The notes beneath the pieces are model-generated. The model saw nothing but the letters and a program-made list of their open reading frames with translations. It searched no databases and was not told the origin of the DNA. Shown one piece after another: positions 46,000-57,545 of a stretch of 64,000 nt of DNA (positions are counted from its first letter, which is position 1; every line of letters starts with the position of its first letter). The stretch lies in assembly GCF_963678635.1 (NCBI RefSeq), contig NC_087062.1, positions 61,968,727 through 62,032,726 on the forward strand, written 5' to 3'. A program made the position numbers and the translations under genes. This DNA is from Symsagittifera roscoffensis (taxonomy: Eukaryota > Xenacoelomorpha > Acoela > Convolutidae).

Positions 46000-47065
46000 T
46001 TTGGTGTTTTATTTACGCTTGTGATTAGGAAACGTTATCAAAGCGGAGTATAGACTGCTTTTTCACATGAATATTTTGTTGAACAGAGCACTTGAATCAC
46101 TTATATTTTGGTTCGAAATGAATTTAATACTTCTATGCGTGCCCGGAACTTAGATTGAAGGTGAAAAATTTGCCTGGAACATTAGAAGTCGTGGGTTTGA
46201 ATCTGCTCAGCAACTGTGTTCTATTTCAAACTAAAAAAAATTCTTTTCCAAAAAATGCCAGCCTATAGTTCGTCTGCTTATGTTTTGTCGGCTTAGTTGA
46301 CGCATCGTAGAATTGATTTTTTATACGAAATTTTAAATGTAAGTGCATTCAGTGTTTTGAATTACTCTTGCAGCTTTTAGTTTTACTATCCTTGAATTCG
46401 TATATTTTGCAGTTTTTATTTTTTCTTCGATTTAAAACTTTATTCGGCTCAAATCATTTCGACTTTTGTTTTATCGGATTATTGACCTAATTTGGGGTCA
46501 ATTTAAGGTAAGCATAAGTTTTATGCTTCATTCCGAATTGCGTAAAATGCTAAAATTCTCAGAATAGAATTCGTAGTCAAATTTTTTCATGACATCAATT
46601 ATATTTTCAGTTCTATGGGAAATTATTTAAGTTTTGTCGGCTCAGTTGCCGATTGTTGATTACTTTTTGAATTTTCCTTAGTTGCCGTCTATTGTGTTTC
46701 TGGACGTGTTTTTCGCAAATAAAACATGGCTCCCGACAACTTTTTGAATTTTTTAAGTTGTGTAGTTTTCTTGAATGAGTGGATTTCTTTTCCTGTTAAT
46801 TTTTGATTTGTATCACAAGTGGTGCGAAGTTGTGTTTTGTTCAATTTGTAAATTGAGGCAAAGAACGGCCGACAATGGTTTCATTTATCTTAACTGCAAA
46901 GCAATTTGTCAAAATTTCAAAGCATTTTTTTAAATTAGAAGGGCATAACATAAGATTTTAGTTCACCATTGTTTTCTTTCTTTCTTTCCCCGTCTGCTGG
47001 CTTATGCAACGATGTTTTTGGTATTGCAAAAGATGCGAAGCCTCGCTTTGCCTCTGTGTAAAATA
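46000..47065 (+). mobile_element. 1-kb copy of the dispersed repeat
   Basis: It starts near ttacgcttgtgattaggaaac and has the tRNA-like head (about 46140-46225, gggtttgaatctgc). Its body is close to the 16.1-17.0 kb copy (ggggtcaatttaaggtaagc, then gttttatgcttca). It has two end-like motifs: gtggtgcgaagttgtg near 46820 and agatgcgaagcctcgctttg near 47030. Limits are approximate. Confidence 0.6.
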
Positions 47066-47752
47066 TCGGTATTTCTTTTTTAACTGATGTTTTTTTGGCT
47101 TCATGGTTGTCGATTAAGCTCCGGTTTTGTTTCCGAGTTCTGTATAGCACCTTGCAATCAATACATGTATGGTTGATTTTCAGCTGATTAGCTGTGGGCT
47201 TTAATTGTCGGCTTATTTACCTAATAGTTTGTTTCCCTCCGTTTCCTACAGCATTCCGATATTGTTCGTGATATCAATAAAAATTATGCCTCAAGTTTTT
47301 TTTCGAATGTTCAGTTTCAACCTCTCTAAAAAGTTTATTAAAAATTTTTATAAACGTTAATGTGAAAAACCTTTTGATTTTGATTTTTTTTTGGGTTTTC
47401 TAGTTCTTTCTTCAACGGCAACAACGTTCGAAGTCTTTTTTGATAGTTTTTGAGTCTCATGCTCTTAATCCTATAGCTTCGCCTCTGTGATTAAAGATTT
47501 GTGTCATGGATTCCACAAACATTGATTCTGCTCCTGTTTTTAAAACCTGCACAAGTTTTTGATTCTTGCTGTAGCTCTTAATTGTTCACACTCTGTAAAT
47601 AGTGCCAGCTATCTCTCACTTGTTGACGCATAAATCGCTGAATACGTTTGCGGAGTCGACTCACAATGTGCAGAATATACTATCGAGGAAATTAGCTATT
47701 CAATCCACATTATGGCAAGCGGTTTTTGGTGTTGACTTTCGACAATCTTAAG
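47066..47752. other. No gene seen
   Basis: AT-rich DNA with a further tagcttcgcctctgtg motif near 47475, the end signature of the dispersed repeat. Nothing else was recognised. Confidence 0.4.
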
Positions 47753-48172
47753 CAGTAGCGGATTTGGGGGGGGGGGGACGCCCCCCCTGAGGGATTCGAC
47801 ACCCTGCCGACCCAAAGGGTCCCACCTTTGTACTATTCTGAGATATCTATTTTGGTGAGGTACCCTAAAATTTTTCTAAAGTCGCCTTCGGCGCCAATAT
47901 GTAGTTACTTTTGAAGGGGGAGTGGGCGCCGAAAAAACGCGATTTTTGGCTCAACATTTTCCAAAAAAGTGCCTAAAAACGCCTTTTTTGGCCTGTTTTT
48001 TTTAAAAAAAAAACTTGCCTGCGGCTTTGAAAATTTGGTCAAAATGGGAGGGGGGGTATTTATAGTATTTGGGAGAGCTCAAAAAATCAATTGGGTCGAC
48101 CTAAAAAAAAAGATTGACATTTTTTTTTTGAAAATCTGCCCACCCCTATAGAAAATCCTAGATCCGCCCCTG
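47753..48172 (+). mobile_element. hAT-type MITE with 8-bp target-site duplication
   Basis: The 420-bp element starts cagtagcggat and ends atccgcccctg. It is flanked by perfect direct repeats atcttaag (47745-47752 and 48173-48180). Its ends match those of the 197-bp element at 26.4 kb, including a G run after the left end, gaccctttggg-type inner sequence and gaaaatcctagatccgcccc. It is a longer relative without coding capacity. Confidence 0.92.
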
Positions 48173-48959
48173 ATCTTAAGGCCTGTCACGGGATTTCGCA
48201 TACGTAATTGCTGTCACGTTCAGTGATAAGTTTTTAAAGTGATTGCGTTTTACAGAAGTTGAGCTGTCTGTACAGAAAACTTAGGAAGATAAAATTCATT
48301 CACGATTTTAATTACTCTCTTTGTTGCATGAAAATCAGACTTAGTTAGTATCTCATCCAAGATTTGTGGGTTATTTTAATGTTTCTTTACCAATGATTCT
48401 CAAAATTAATTAAGAAGATCTAGAGGTTTACCGGGATATATCATCTCTCAAAATTGGAGCAGATGGCGTTATTTACTTTTTAGAAAGTCGATATCTAAAA
48501 TGTAACGGCAATTGTTTCTCTTTCAATTTCAATAATATGTCATTTTTTAACCTAACCGCTGGCTTAAATTTGGAAAAGCAACCTGCTAAGACTTATGACT
48601 GGAGGTTTGAAAGTTACAAGTACAAATAGATCCAATAAAAGTAAACGGCCTCTAAAAAAATTACAGAGTTGTTGCTCAACGCTATAGATACATGATGCTG
48701 AGTTGCTGAAAATTGGTTGTTTTTGGTTACCCACCTCACTTAAATGAACATTTTTTTTTAGGTCGACCAAATTGATTTTTCGAGCCTTGATTTTTCGAGC
48801 TCTCCCAAAGCACTAAAAAGTCCCTGTTTTGGCCAAAAGACTGAAGGACTGGCCTCGATTGGATTTGGAACCCAGCCTTTCAGCTTATTGCTAATATCAG
48901 AAAGACCCTCTGATTGAGCCTATGCTCTTTAACGTCTATGCAGTGGACTTTGGTTTGAA
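48173..48959. other. No gene; short MITE fragment near 48755-48830
   Basis: The parts ttttaggtcgaccaaattga and gagctctcccaaagcac match the inner part of the element at 47753-48172 in inverted orientation. No other feature was seen. Confidence 0.45.
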
Positions 48960-49830
48960 AACATTGATCAAAATTTCAACAAAAATATTAGAAAATTTTT
49001 CAATTTTTTTCTTTTAACCATTCTCCACACGCTATCCAAAAGACAAAAAGATATAATTCACAAATAGTAAAGTTCTAACTAGACAAAATAGCATGCCTCA
49101 ATTCTTTTTGTAACAGTTTCTAAGGTGGAATAATCCTCAATTTACGCGTTACAAACTCGATATTTATCGCGTGTTAACTATCCCAATTGTGTGTTAACTG
49201 ATTGGCCAAATTAGCAATTTTTAGACCATAAAATTGCAAAAAGTATTTACAGTTGAAGTTTTTTTTTAATTTGGGCTCAAGGAAACCAGTTTTTTCGATT
49301 GAAAAACAAAACACCCGAGCCGAGCATAAATAATCAGTAATACTCTTTGAAATTCGAAACAAAAAAAAACACTTTCACTTGTGATCAATTTTCGTAAAAT
49401 TATGGGCAATTGAAAGCTAATTTGGCCAATTTGAAATAGTAAACTGTTTTTTTTCTCCCGTTCTCTAGGCCAATTTCAACTTTTCAACTTACCATTTTGA
49501 CGCAATTTGCTTATATCATCCAAAAAGGGTTGTTGCCCTGAGCTCATTAAAAAAACTGTTTTACCTGTTATCATTTTTCGTAAATTAATGGCGATGTAAA
49601 GATAATTTGGCATAATTAACGCGACTTTTATTTCGTGCTATTAATGCGTAAGCGGTGTTTTACGCGGTCTTAGAAATCGTTTTAAAATGAAGCTAGGCAT
49701 AATAGTTAATGGTCTGTTTAATACTATGCAATTTGTGAAATTACATCTTTTTGTACTTGAAAAAATATAAGGAAGAATGGTTTTCATTTTTTTTAAAAAT
49801 GAGAAAACTTTTCAATTTCTGAAAGTTGGA
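48960..49830. repeat. Long degenerate palindrome of the acgcgttaa family
   Basis: The left half (tttgtaacagtttctaaggt, then atttacgcgttac, then atcgcgtgttaac) is the inverted form of the right half (taacgcgac, then aatgcgtaagcggtg, then gtcttagaaatcgtttt). Both halves have many differences. Related single halves are at about 60520-60900 and 62780-63050. No protein is encoded. Confidence 0.65.
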
Positions 49831-49874
49831 TCAATCTTCTCAAACCTAAGAACACTGCATTGACGTCAAAGGGC

Positions 49875-51577
49875 CAGGGCTGTTAAAATGTTACCTATTT
49901 TAATAAATAACAAACTAACGGTTATTTACGATAAAAAACATGTTTTTTTGTTAGAAAATTGTTTTTTTTTCGGAATGATCAAGAACAATTCAATTCCCTG
50001 TACAAAAACGCCAGTTTCCCGGCCTTCTCCGGTCCAAGGCTTGTTCTCAATGTCCCGTACGTCATCCCTAGCGTGGAGAATTGCCGTTCGAGGCCGGCAC
50101 TGGAGGCAATCCCCCCAACGAGGGACTCAGCAATCTCACAAAGCTTGTCAGAGAATCCAATCCTTCTCCCAGTCTTCCACCAAACAGATGAAGTCTTTTC
50201 ACCATATCTGTGGTCGAGAAGACTGGCAGCCAGAATTTCAGGAGAGAGAGAGCGACTTTTGCACGTTTTGCTACTTTTTCAGCATACTCAGCCGGCGAAC
50301 CCACACATACTTCGTTCCATATTTGGAAGACACTGCCAACTGTACATGTGTCGCTCTGAAGTTTGTCGAGAGCGATTCCAATGGGTTTAAAAATTTCCAG
50401 TAAATCGGTAACTGCTCGTTTCAAGGGAACGTCCTCCATAAATCTGTATATCTGATCTGTGTTCTTCATCGTCGTGTTGATTACCAAAACTATGTTTGAC
50501 CACTGATCATGAAAATACCTCAATGTGTCTGCGACCGAATTCCAGCGGGTATCGCAAGGCAGGGGTGGTCTTGGCATGTTCAGATTCTTCATTTGAGCGG
50601 ATTCTTCGTGATGGTTTCGGAGATGCTTGACCACAATGAGCACTTTGCCGATGAGCACTTTCTGGTCCTGGTAAATATCTTTTGCCAATAAATTCATCAA
50701 ATGGGCTTGACACCCGTAACTGTGCAAAAGCATTTCTGGTGACTTAACCCGTCTTCTTAGCCCACTCATATTGGCGGCATTGTCGGTTACCAAGCAGGTA
50801 ATTTTGACTTTCCACTCTTTCTCGCATATTTCCACTTGCTCACGAAAGAGCTCTACCAGATAATCGATAATGTGAGGATGGCCAGTGGTGTCAACAGTAT
50901 TGACTAGAAGCACTTTGGACGAAGTTATGATCGAAACTCCGATAATAGGGTCATTCGATCTTGTGGACCAGCCGTCAAGTACCAGCGTTGCATTGCACCC
51001 ACTGACAAAATTCGCTACTTTTGATTTTTCCTCTCCGTAAAGCTCGTCCAGGAGCGGGCCGGAAACTTTCTGTCGATTGGGGATTTTTGTACCTGGCCGG
51101 AGCATCGTAAAAAGCTTTTCGAACTGTTTGTTCTCGACCTGCAGGAATGCTGTATTTGAGGCTACTATGTAGCGGGTAACCTGTAGCTCGATCTGGTGTT
51201 GCATAGATTTGGAAGTTGAAAATGACGGCACCGATAGTTTCGTTTGTTTCATCGAAGACGGCCCAGCTTCATGTTTTTCGGTGCTGTTGGCAGCACATTT
51301 GTCCAACGCTTCTGCATCCGATCTGGATTCGATACTAGATCCATCTGGCAGAAGTCACATTTTGCTCGAATCACCCCGTCGATGGTGATTTCCGAAAAAT
51401 TCTGCCAAACTCCGCTCTTTCTGCGTCCCATCTCGAAATCTGAAATAAGCCAAAATCAGGTATACAGGTATAACGTATAAGCCAAAACAAAAGAACCACT
51501 GGAAATAGGTAACAAGTGTTGAATATTTACATAACAAACAGTTATTTATTTGCTTGTTAAATAACATTGCAGCCCTG
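49875..51577 (-). mobile_element. Complete hAT transposon with TIRs and 8-bp target-site duplication
   Basis: The 1703-bp element starts cagggctg and ends cagccctg. Further diverged inverted sequence (aaataac/gttattt) lies inside the ends. It is flanked by perfect 8-bp repeats caaagggc (49867-49874 and 51578-51585). The termini plus an 8-bp duplication are diagnostic of hAT. It carries one transposase gene on the minus strand, now frameshifted. Confidence 0.95.
49979..51431 (-). pseudogene. hAT transposase with BED finger, DUF659-like core and hATC domain; two frameshifts
   Basis: Reading across three frames gives a hAT transposase. A BED zinc finger (51431 to about 51307: Trp and Phe near the start, CDFC pair) has its HxxxC half disrupted by a frameshift near 51307. 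The core (51306 to about 50165) has LDGWS and TDNAAN, which supply catalytic acidic residues, a GCQAHLMNL block and CDTRWNS. The C-terminal hATC dimerisation region (to the stop at 49979) contains SSAGLERQFS and is in a third frame. The second shift sits at a GGATT tandem duplication (50154-50163 on the plus strand), and reading it as one copy restores the family sequence. A living enzyme would cut and paste the element. This copy should be dead unless the shifts are assembly errors. Confidence 0.9.
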
Positions 51578-51585
51578 CAAAGGGC

Positions 51586-52587
51586 AATCAGAACATTCAG
51601 TGCGTCGCCCTGATACGAGCAAGTGTCTCCAAATTGAATTGAGGCCTGTCATTTGGTCTTAATTTTAGAATACTAGATGCTAAATAGACCCTTTTTCTTT
51701 TTTCGATTTTATAGTCAATTTTTCAATTAGAAAACATTTTTTGGCCGTTAATTGCAGCCAAGACATTCAGGGCTTCCCTCCTGATTTTCGAGCAGGCTCG
51801 GTTTGATCTTATCTTTCTTTTTTCACCATTGAGGGGGGAGTAGATTAACCGAAAATATCCCACAAATAACATCAGCTTCATTTGGGGACTTCCGTCTGCT
51901 TTTTAAGATGTCTGAAGAAGCAATTTGAGAAGGTCAGCGCAACTTTATCAGCGCATTAGATTTATTCAGCAGAATGTAATCGAATTAGGCGATGTTCAAA
52001 ATGCTTTAAAAGGTATTCGGCATCAACGTTTCCTGTTGAGGCGGGAAATTTGCTCGCCTTAATCACTTTTAATATGTCTTTAGGGAGGGAAAATTGTTAT
52101 ACTTAACCAAAAAGGAAGTAATTTATTGTCGATTGAGATCTTCTGATCAAAAAAAGTTCCCTCGTTTGCAGTTGTTCAAATTACATGTTCATACCAGATG
52201 GAATTTGACATTGGCCGCATTTTATAACCAAATGGTTGAATGATAATTGTTTTGCGCTGTTTTTCCACCTGCCAGCTTTTGTTATACTAAATGGCGATTT
52301 GTCAGCTTTACAATGGCTTTAAAAAGAGATGTGGTTGTGATAATCTAGCGGTGAAATGAACTGAGAATTAAATAGGGCGAAAAGGACAAAAAAGAATTAT
52401 TTATGAGGTTACGCCCTCGTGGGGACACCCCTTGAAAACGTTATTTTTGGTCCGCAAAACAATATCAATAAAATCTGAAGGAAAAGTTATTTATTAGTCA
52501 AATGCAAAAGTCTGAATATTTATATGCTATATCTATTCTTATGTTGATAAATCAGGGAAAAGTAAGCTTGTATCATGCATACTACAC
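51586..52587. other. No gene seen
   Basis: AT-rich DNA right of the hAT target duplication. No reading frame or repeat could be supported. Confidence 0.45.
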
Positions 52588-52825
52588 CCGGGTCGAGATC
52601 CCGCTCAAAAACCGCTCATGATTTGAGCGGTTTGAGCGGTTTTCCAGCAAGATTTGAGCGGTTTGAGCGGTTTGGGCAGTTTTTTTTGGAAAAACCGCTG
52701 AAACCGCTCAAATCTTGCTTAAAAAACCGCTCAAAAACCGCTCATTTCTTGCGGTGATTTTTGAACGGTTTTTCAAGCAAGATTTGAGCGGTTTTTGAGC
52801 GATCTTCCCGGGTCGAGGTCCCAGA
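52588..52825. repeat. Decamer array tttgagcggt in both orientations, between cccgggtcgag motifs
   Basis: Blocks of gatttgagcggtttgagcgg alternate with the reverse complement aaaccgctcaaatcttgc, so the array can fold into hairpins. Both edges carry cccgggtcgagrtccc in direct orientation. Confidence 0.85.
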
Positions 52826-52964
52826 CTCAATGTTTCTCTTCTCTGCAAAACTCGAACGAACACGTTCATCCAGGGGCGACAAAAATTATGTCTCTCCAAA
52901 AGCTAATTTTCCAAAAAGCGCCCAAAAACAGCATTTTTGACCAGCTCTTCACGTCAACAACCCC

Positions 52965-53190
52965 ACCCCCCCCCCCCCCGCCCCAACTTACCCCCCCCCC
53001 CTCCCCCCGCCAACGTATTCCCTCCCCCCAATGTACCCCCTGAACGTATCCAACATCCAACAAACCCCCCCACCAACGTACCCCCCCCCCCCCCCCCCCC
53101 CAACGTACCCCCCCTCAACGTACCCCCCAACCCACGACGTAACCCCCTCACGTTTAACCATCCCCCCACGAAACCCCCAACCACGACGTG
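52965..53190. repeat. C-rich low-complexity tract with caacgtacccccc units
   Basis: Runs of C are broken by aacgta or caacgt. Open frames here (Pro-rich on one strand, Gly-rich on the other) come from the repeat and are not genes. Confidence 0.9.
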
Positions 53191-53202
53191 CCCCCTCTGT
53201 CA

Positions 53203-53275
53203 GTGGAATGAGTATAACGGATAAGGCGTCTGACTTCGAATCAGAAGATTGCGGGTTCGAATCCCTCTGTGGTCG
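53203..53275 (+). tRNA. tRNA-Arg(TCG)-like gene, 5' half degenerate
   Basis: The anticodon arm is perfect: stem tctga/tcaga, loop cttcgaa with anticodon TCG. The T arm has gggttcgaatccc with one stem mismatch. The 3' acceptor strand tgtggtc plus G fits metazoan tRNA-Arg, and a T run (Pol III stop) follows. The 5' acceptor strand and D stem do not pair with these, so it is probably a pseudogene or a copy whose 5' end was replaced. It sits between the C-rich tract and the second decamer array. Confidence 0.55.
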
Positions 53276-53293
53276 ACTTTTTTATTATTAAAT

Positions 53294-53500
53294 CTTGCGC
53301 CGTTTTTGAGCGGTTTTTTTAGATAAACCGCTCAAAACCGTTCAAATCTTGCGCGGTTTTTGAGCGTTTTTTTTTTAGATAAACCGTTGAAAAACCGCTC
53401 AAACCGCTCATTTTGAAGCAAGATTTTGAGCGTAATTGTCTAAAAAAACCGCTCAAACCGCTCAAATCTTGCTTCAAATTAGGTGAAAAATCTCGACTCG
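53294..53500. repeat. Second decamer array (tttgagcggt / aaaccgctca)
   Basis: Same units as at 52588-52825 in both orientations, ending ctcaaatcttgcttcaaat and aaaatctcgactcggg, a reduced form of the edge motif of the first array. Confidence 0.85.
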
Positions 53501-56500
53501 GGCAGCTTAAAGAGTGAAGACTATTTCTACTAACATGTGCAAAATTTGTTTGAACTCGGCCAAATAGTTTGACTTTCATCGTTCGGGCAGCAGTGTTTGT
53601 TTTTTTCATTTTTTACGCTTTTTTTTACTGTCTAACTCTTAGTAATTAAGCCACTCCCTTGGGATGCGAGAGAGCAGAAGAATTCTACAGAAATAGCTGT
53701 ACAGCAAATTCCAGAAAAATAGAGCCTCAACATATAGAAGAGCAATCGGTTGCTCTGCAAGTACCACAGAATAACCGGACCATAATTGACATTTTAGAAA
53801 TTTTAGAAAAAATTTGTTTTTTTTTTCAAAAAGCATCAATATTCTCCAGTTTTTAATTCAAAAAAGTTTTTTTTTGAGCCAAAAGATTTGTTTTTTTTTA
53901 GCAGAAGATGTTAAGTTCATATAACCTCCTTTCTTAGTATGCCTTCAAAACATAGTACGCTCTTAGGTTAAAATTAAATATTTATGAAATGAAGTAAAAA
54001 TTCAAAAGGACCTTAAATTTGAGACTTGATAGCAAAAAGTTCGGACCAGCTTTTTTTGATGCTGAGAAAATTTTTTCAAACGCTTTTTTTTGAAATCCAT
54101 TTAACATTTTAGAGCTTTTTGAGGCACCTCAAATTAAGTGGAACCAAAACAGATTTCCTTACCACTATTTATAGAGACGTAATAATAAATTGTCTCCAAT
54201 CTAGGTTTACCATTATTATAGCCGTCGTGGATGTTCTAATAGAGTTTATCTAATTTGGGACGAAAGAAATAATCATGCTGAATGTTTTTCTGATATTTAT
54301 ATTACTTGCAAAGACTTTTAATGTTTATAAATTTGAATTAATGGCAATTTTTTTAGCCAAATTTAGCTTTTTTTATGATCGAGCTATCTCGTCATTTTTA
54401 AGTAGATCAATTAATGGAGGACTTTTTTGGTCAAAAGTTTCAGTTTTTCTTGTGCAAAAATGTTTATTGGTAAAAATATTTGTTTTTTGCTCTTACATCA
54501 CAAACTGACTCGTTTTTGACTTTTTAATTTGACACTTTGATGATAAATTCAAATTTCATTTGAACAGCTGTGATTGATCAGATGTCAGTGTTAGCGTATG
54601 CAAATATTCCATATTGCTGAACTGGATGAGTCTAAGTTTTGTACGCTATGATCAATTGTTTTGACGTTAAGTCTTCGTCTATTTGATGAAAGACTCCTCA
54701 GAACTGAAGCTTGCAATTTTGTTATCGATGGGGTAAAGAATACATATTTTCGAATCCGGTATTTGAAGCATTTAAAGGTAATTAACGCTTAGATATTTAA
54801 AGCATTGAAACTTTTCTATTAATTGTCTGTCTCTGTATTTATAACTGCTCTTTATAAAGACTTGGTTTTCCACCATAGACATTTCTTTTTGTTATCCAAA
54901 TTTTGTTTATTTAGAGTGGCAAATTTGAAAAAATTCACAGAAAAAAAGCAGACAAATTGTAACAAGTGCAATCTTCAGCTACTGTGAAAAAGTTTTACCA
55001 GGTGTTTTTTTGGATCAAAACTCTCAAAACGTGGTCAAAATCGTTACTCTCTTTCAGATTTTGGAACAACGGAAACCAAGTTGACATGGTCAGACATCGG
55101 AAATCAGTACTTCATATGTTCATGTCAAATAGACCTCAAAATCAAAAAATATGAATTGGGAGACGGGGAGAAGGGTTGTTTGGGACCACCATAAAGATCA
55201 AAAATATAAACGTGCTGATAATGAGGGCCTAAACTATTCGCGCAGATTGTGTGGACTAAAAAATTCCTCTTCAGACCGTGTCATGGAGAGTTTTGATACA
55301 AATAGTGCTTTGAAAAAGATTCACCATCAGCTCTCAATTCATAATCATGTTTCTTAAAACAAAATATGTACAAAAATTCATTCGCTTAAAATTTTTTTAA
55401 AGTTGAATTATATTTTTATCCTGTTGTGCGATCTTGTGAAAGACTTTGGTGCTTCTAGTTTGGAACTTTGTTTGAGATTTTTTTCACAAAGTTGTTTACC
55501 CTTGCGAAAACCAAGGGTTTTGCAATCGGGTACCAGACTTTTTTCCCTCGTAAACCACTTTGTTCACAGATTTCAGCAATCAGGCAGTACACGAGATGCA
55601 TGCAGTATGTGCAGCGGTGTACTATGCACAATGCAGCATGCAGTATCTACTATTTGCAGCGATATAATTTAAATTGTGTCTATTACTACCATCGTGTATC
55701 CTTATTAGTGTTTTTTCTAATAAATTTGCTGTTCAAAGTTTTTTAATGAAATTTCTTTGATTTTATTTTGAATTTTCGACTTCGTTGTTTTTGGTTCATT
55801 TTTGTCGTCTTAGTTTCCACTCAGTTTTTACCAGTCAACTAAACCGCTCATTTGAATTTTTTTTTATAAAGGTTAGAAGGCTAAATAATTTAACTTAAAG
55901 TTGTAATTGTATTTTTATACGCCAAAATTTTCTGGTAGAAAACTAAGCATAATATAATTTTTCTGCTAGAAATATACATTTTTTGTGTTTAATTTTAAAT
56001 TTGTCGGATTTATGGTGTCTTATTCTTTTCTTACTGAAAATGTGTGAAGCTAGTCTTAGTTTTAGTTACTTTTGTATGTTTTATTTTCATAAAACTTCAA
56101 CTCGAATCGGCTAAATAGCGTATTGTTTTAGTATGTCAAAAAGTTTCGGAAATAAATTTAGAAATTTCGGAAAAACTCATAATTTTCCAGAATTGAAGTT
56201 CGATGCTTCTTCATATTTTAGCCGACGATTTCTTCATCATAATTATGTTCTAATTTTTCGTTTGAAACCTATCTTTTGAACTTTGGCAGTTTATTCAAAT
56301 CGCAAGTGGTGCAAAGCTCAGCTTCACTCGCCTCTGTGTTAAAGTGTGTTTCAGACTATGCCAAGGCTTTGTTTTGGCCTATATTTAGATGTGTTCAAAC
56401 TTTGCTACGCTTTTTGTAGATATCCTCAGACTTTGTTTGTACTTATTTTCTGAGACATGCTTTTGACTCTGACTCGCTTAGGGTTCATGCGTGTTTGATA

Positions 56501-57104
56501 CAAATGACTACTATTTGAGTCTATGAAATTCTGAATATGGCACCCCAACTTCGGCACGACTTTCATTCCAACTATTTTCGACTAAATATTTCAAAATAAT
56601 TTTGGGTTCATTTCTCTGCTAATCAGATGTGCGTTGTGCCAATTGCGCTTTATTTGAATTTATGCAGCTGTTTTAAAGAAAAAAATTAACCTAAATAAAA
56701 TTTTTTAAAAAAGTTTCAATCCAAATTTTTACCCTTGTGGTTCATTTTTGATTGAATAGAATTTCACAGAAGCTAATCCAAAAACTTTTTTCAATAATGA
56801 AAAGAATCGATTTGTTCAAACACAAATGAAGAAAGAGTATTTCCTGACAGACGCTAAGAAATTTCTGTTTTAGTTAAACTGGTTAGGCAAATTGAATGAA
56901 TATGGTAAAAACCGCAAAATTTGAAATTTTTTTGCACACCTTAAAAGAATTCTAGAGCAACCATTAACCATTTATTCCCCCCGATTCAGAAAAAAGATGG
57001 AAGAGTTCGAGCCAAATTTCTGTAAAATTTTGGAATATTATAAAAAAATTTAATCAGAAGAACACGGGTCTGATTCAGACATTGAACTTAATAGGCACTT
57101 ATGA
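53501..57104. other. 3.6 kb without a supported gene
   Basis: AT-rich DNA. The motif caagtggtgcaaagctcagc, then tcgcctctgtg (about 56300-56340), is the end signature of the dispersed repeat, so part of the sequence to its left may be an old copy. No reading frame resembles a known protein. Confidence 0.4.
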
Positions 57105-57545
57105 GGGGTACCAGACATCAAGCCGACAGGACTTCAAGCCGAATTGTGTAAAATTAAGCTTCAACTGAACATTTTGTCAAAATTCAAAAAATTTTGAATC
57201 ATTTGAAAACTGTTCTGATGACTTTCTCAAATTTATGAGCTTTCTTTACAAATCATTGGTTGTTTCATAAATTTTGAGCCTCTAAATGACGTTAAGGAAT
57301 GTTAAAATTTAAAACATTGTTCAACAGGTTTTTTCATGCGTGTAATTTAGGCATTTCACAATTCGGTTGATATGTACACACCTGATGCAACTCTTAAGTG
57401 ATAAATTGCGATGAAGAACGATTGTTATCAGCTAAACTTCTGAAAACAAACGTTTTACTTGTGAGTTTTGAGGTGCTTGTAAAGTTTGAATTTCGGCCTG
57501 AAGTCCATGTGTCTTGAAGTCCCGTCGGCTTGTTGTCATAGACCC
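57105..57545. repeat. MITE-like element with long inverted ends
   Basis: The left end (gggtaccagacatcaagccg, then gacttcaag) and the inverted right end (gggtctatgacaacaagccg, then gacttcaag) match for about 40 bases with small differences. The middle is AT-rich and non-coding. No clear target duplication was found. Confidence 0.7.

Noticed and set aside
49875-51577. The hAT element as the autonomous source of the cagnggcggat MITEs
   Set aside because: They share only the hAT-type CAG start; the rest of the termini differs.
52937-53224. Pro-rich and Gly-rich frames in the C-rich tract
   Set aside because: Low-complexity repeat translation without any domain or gene context.
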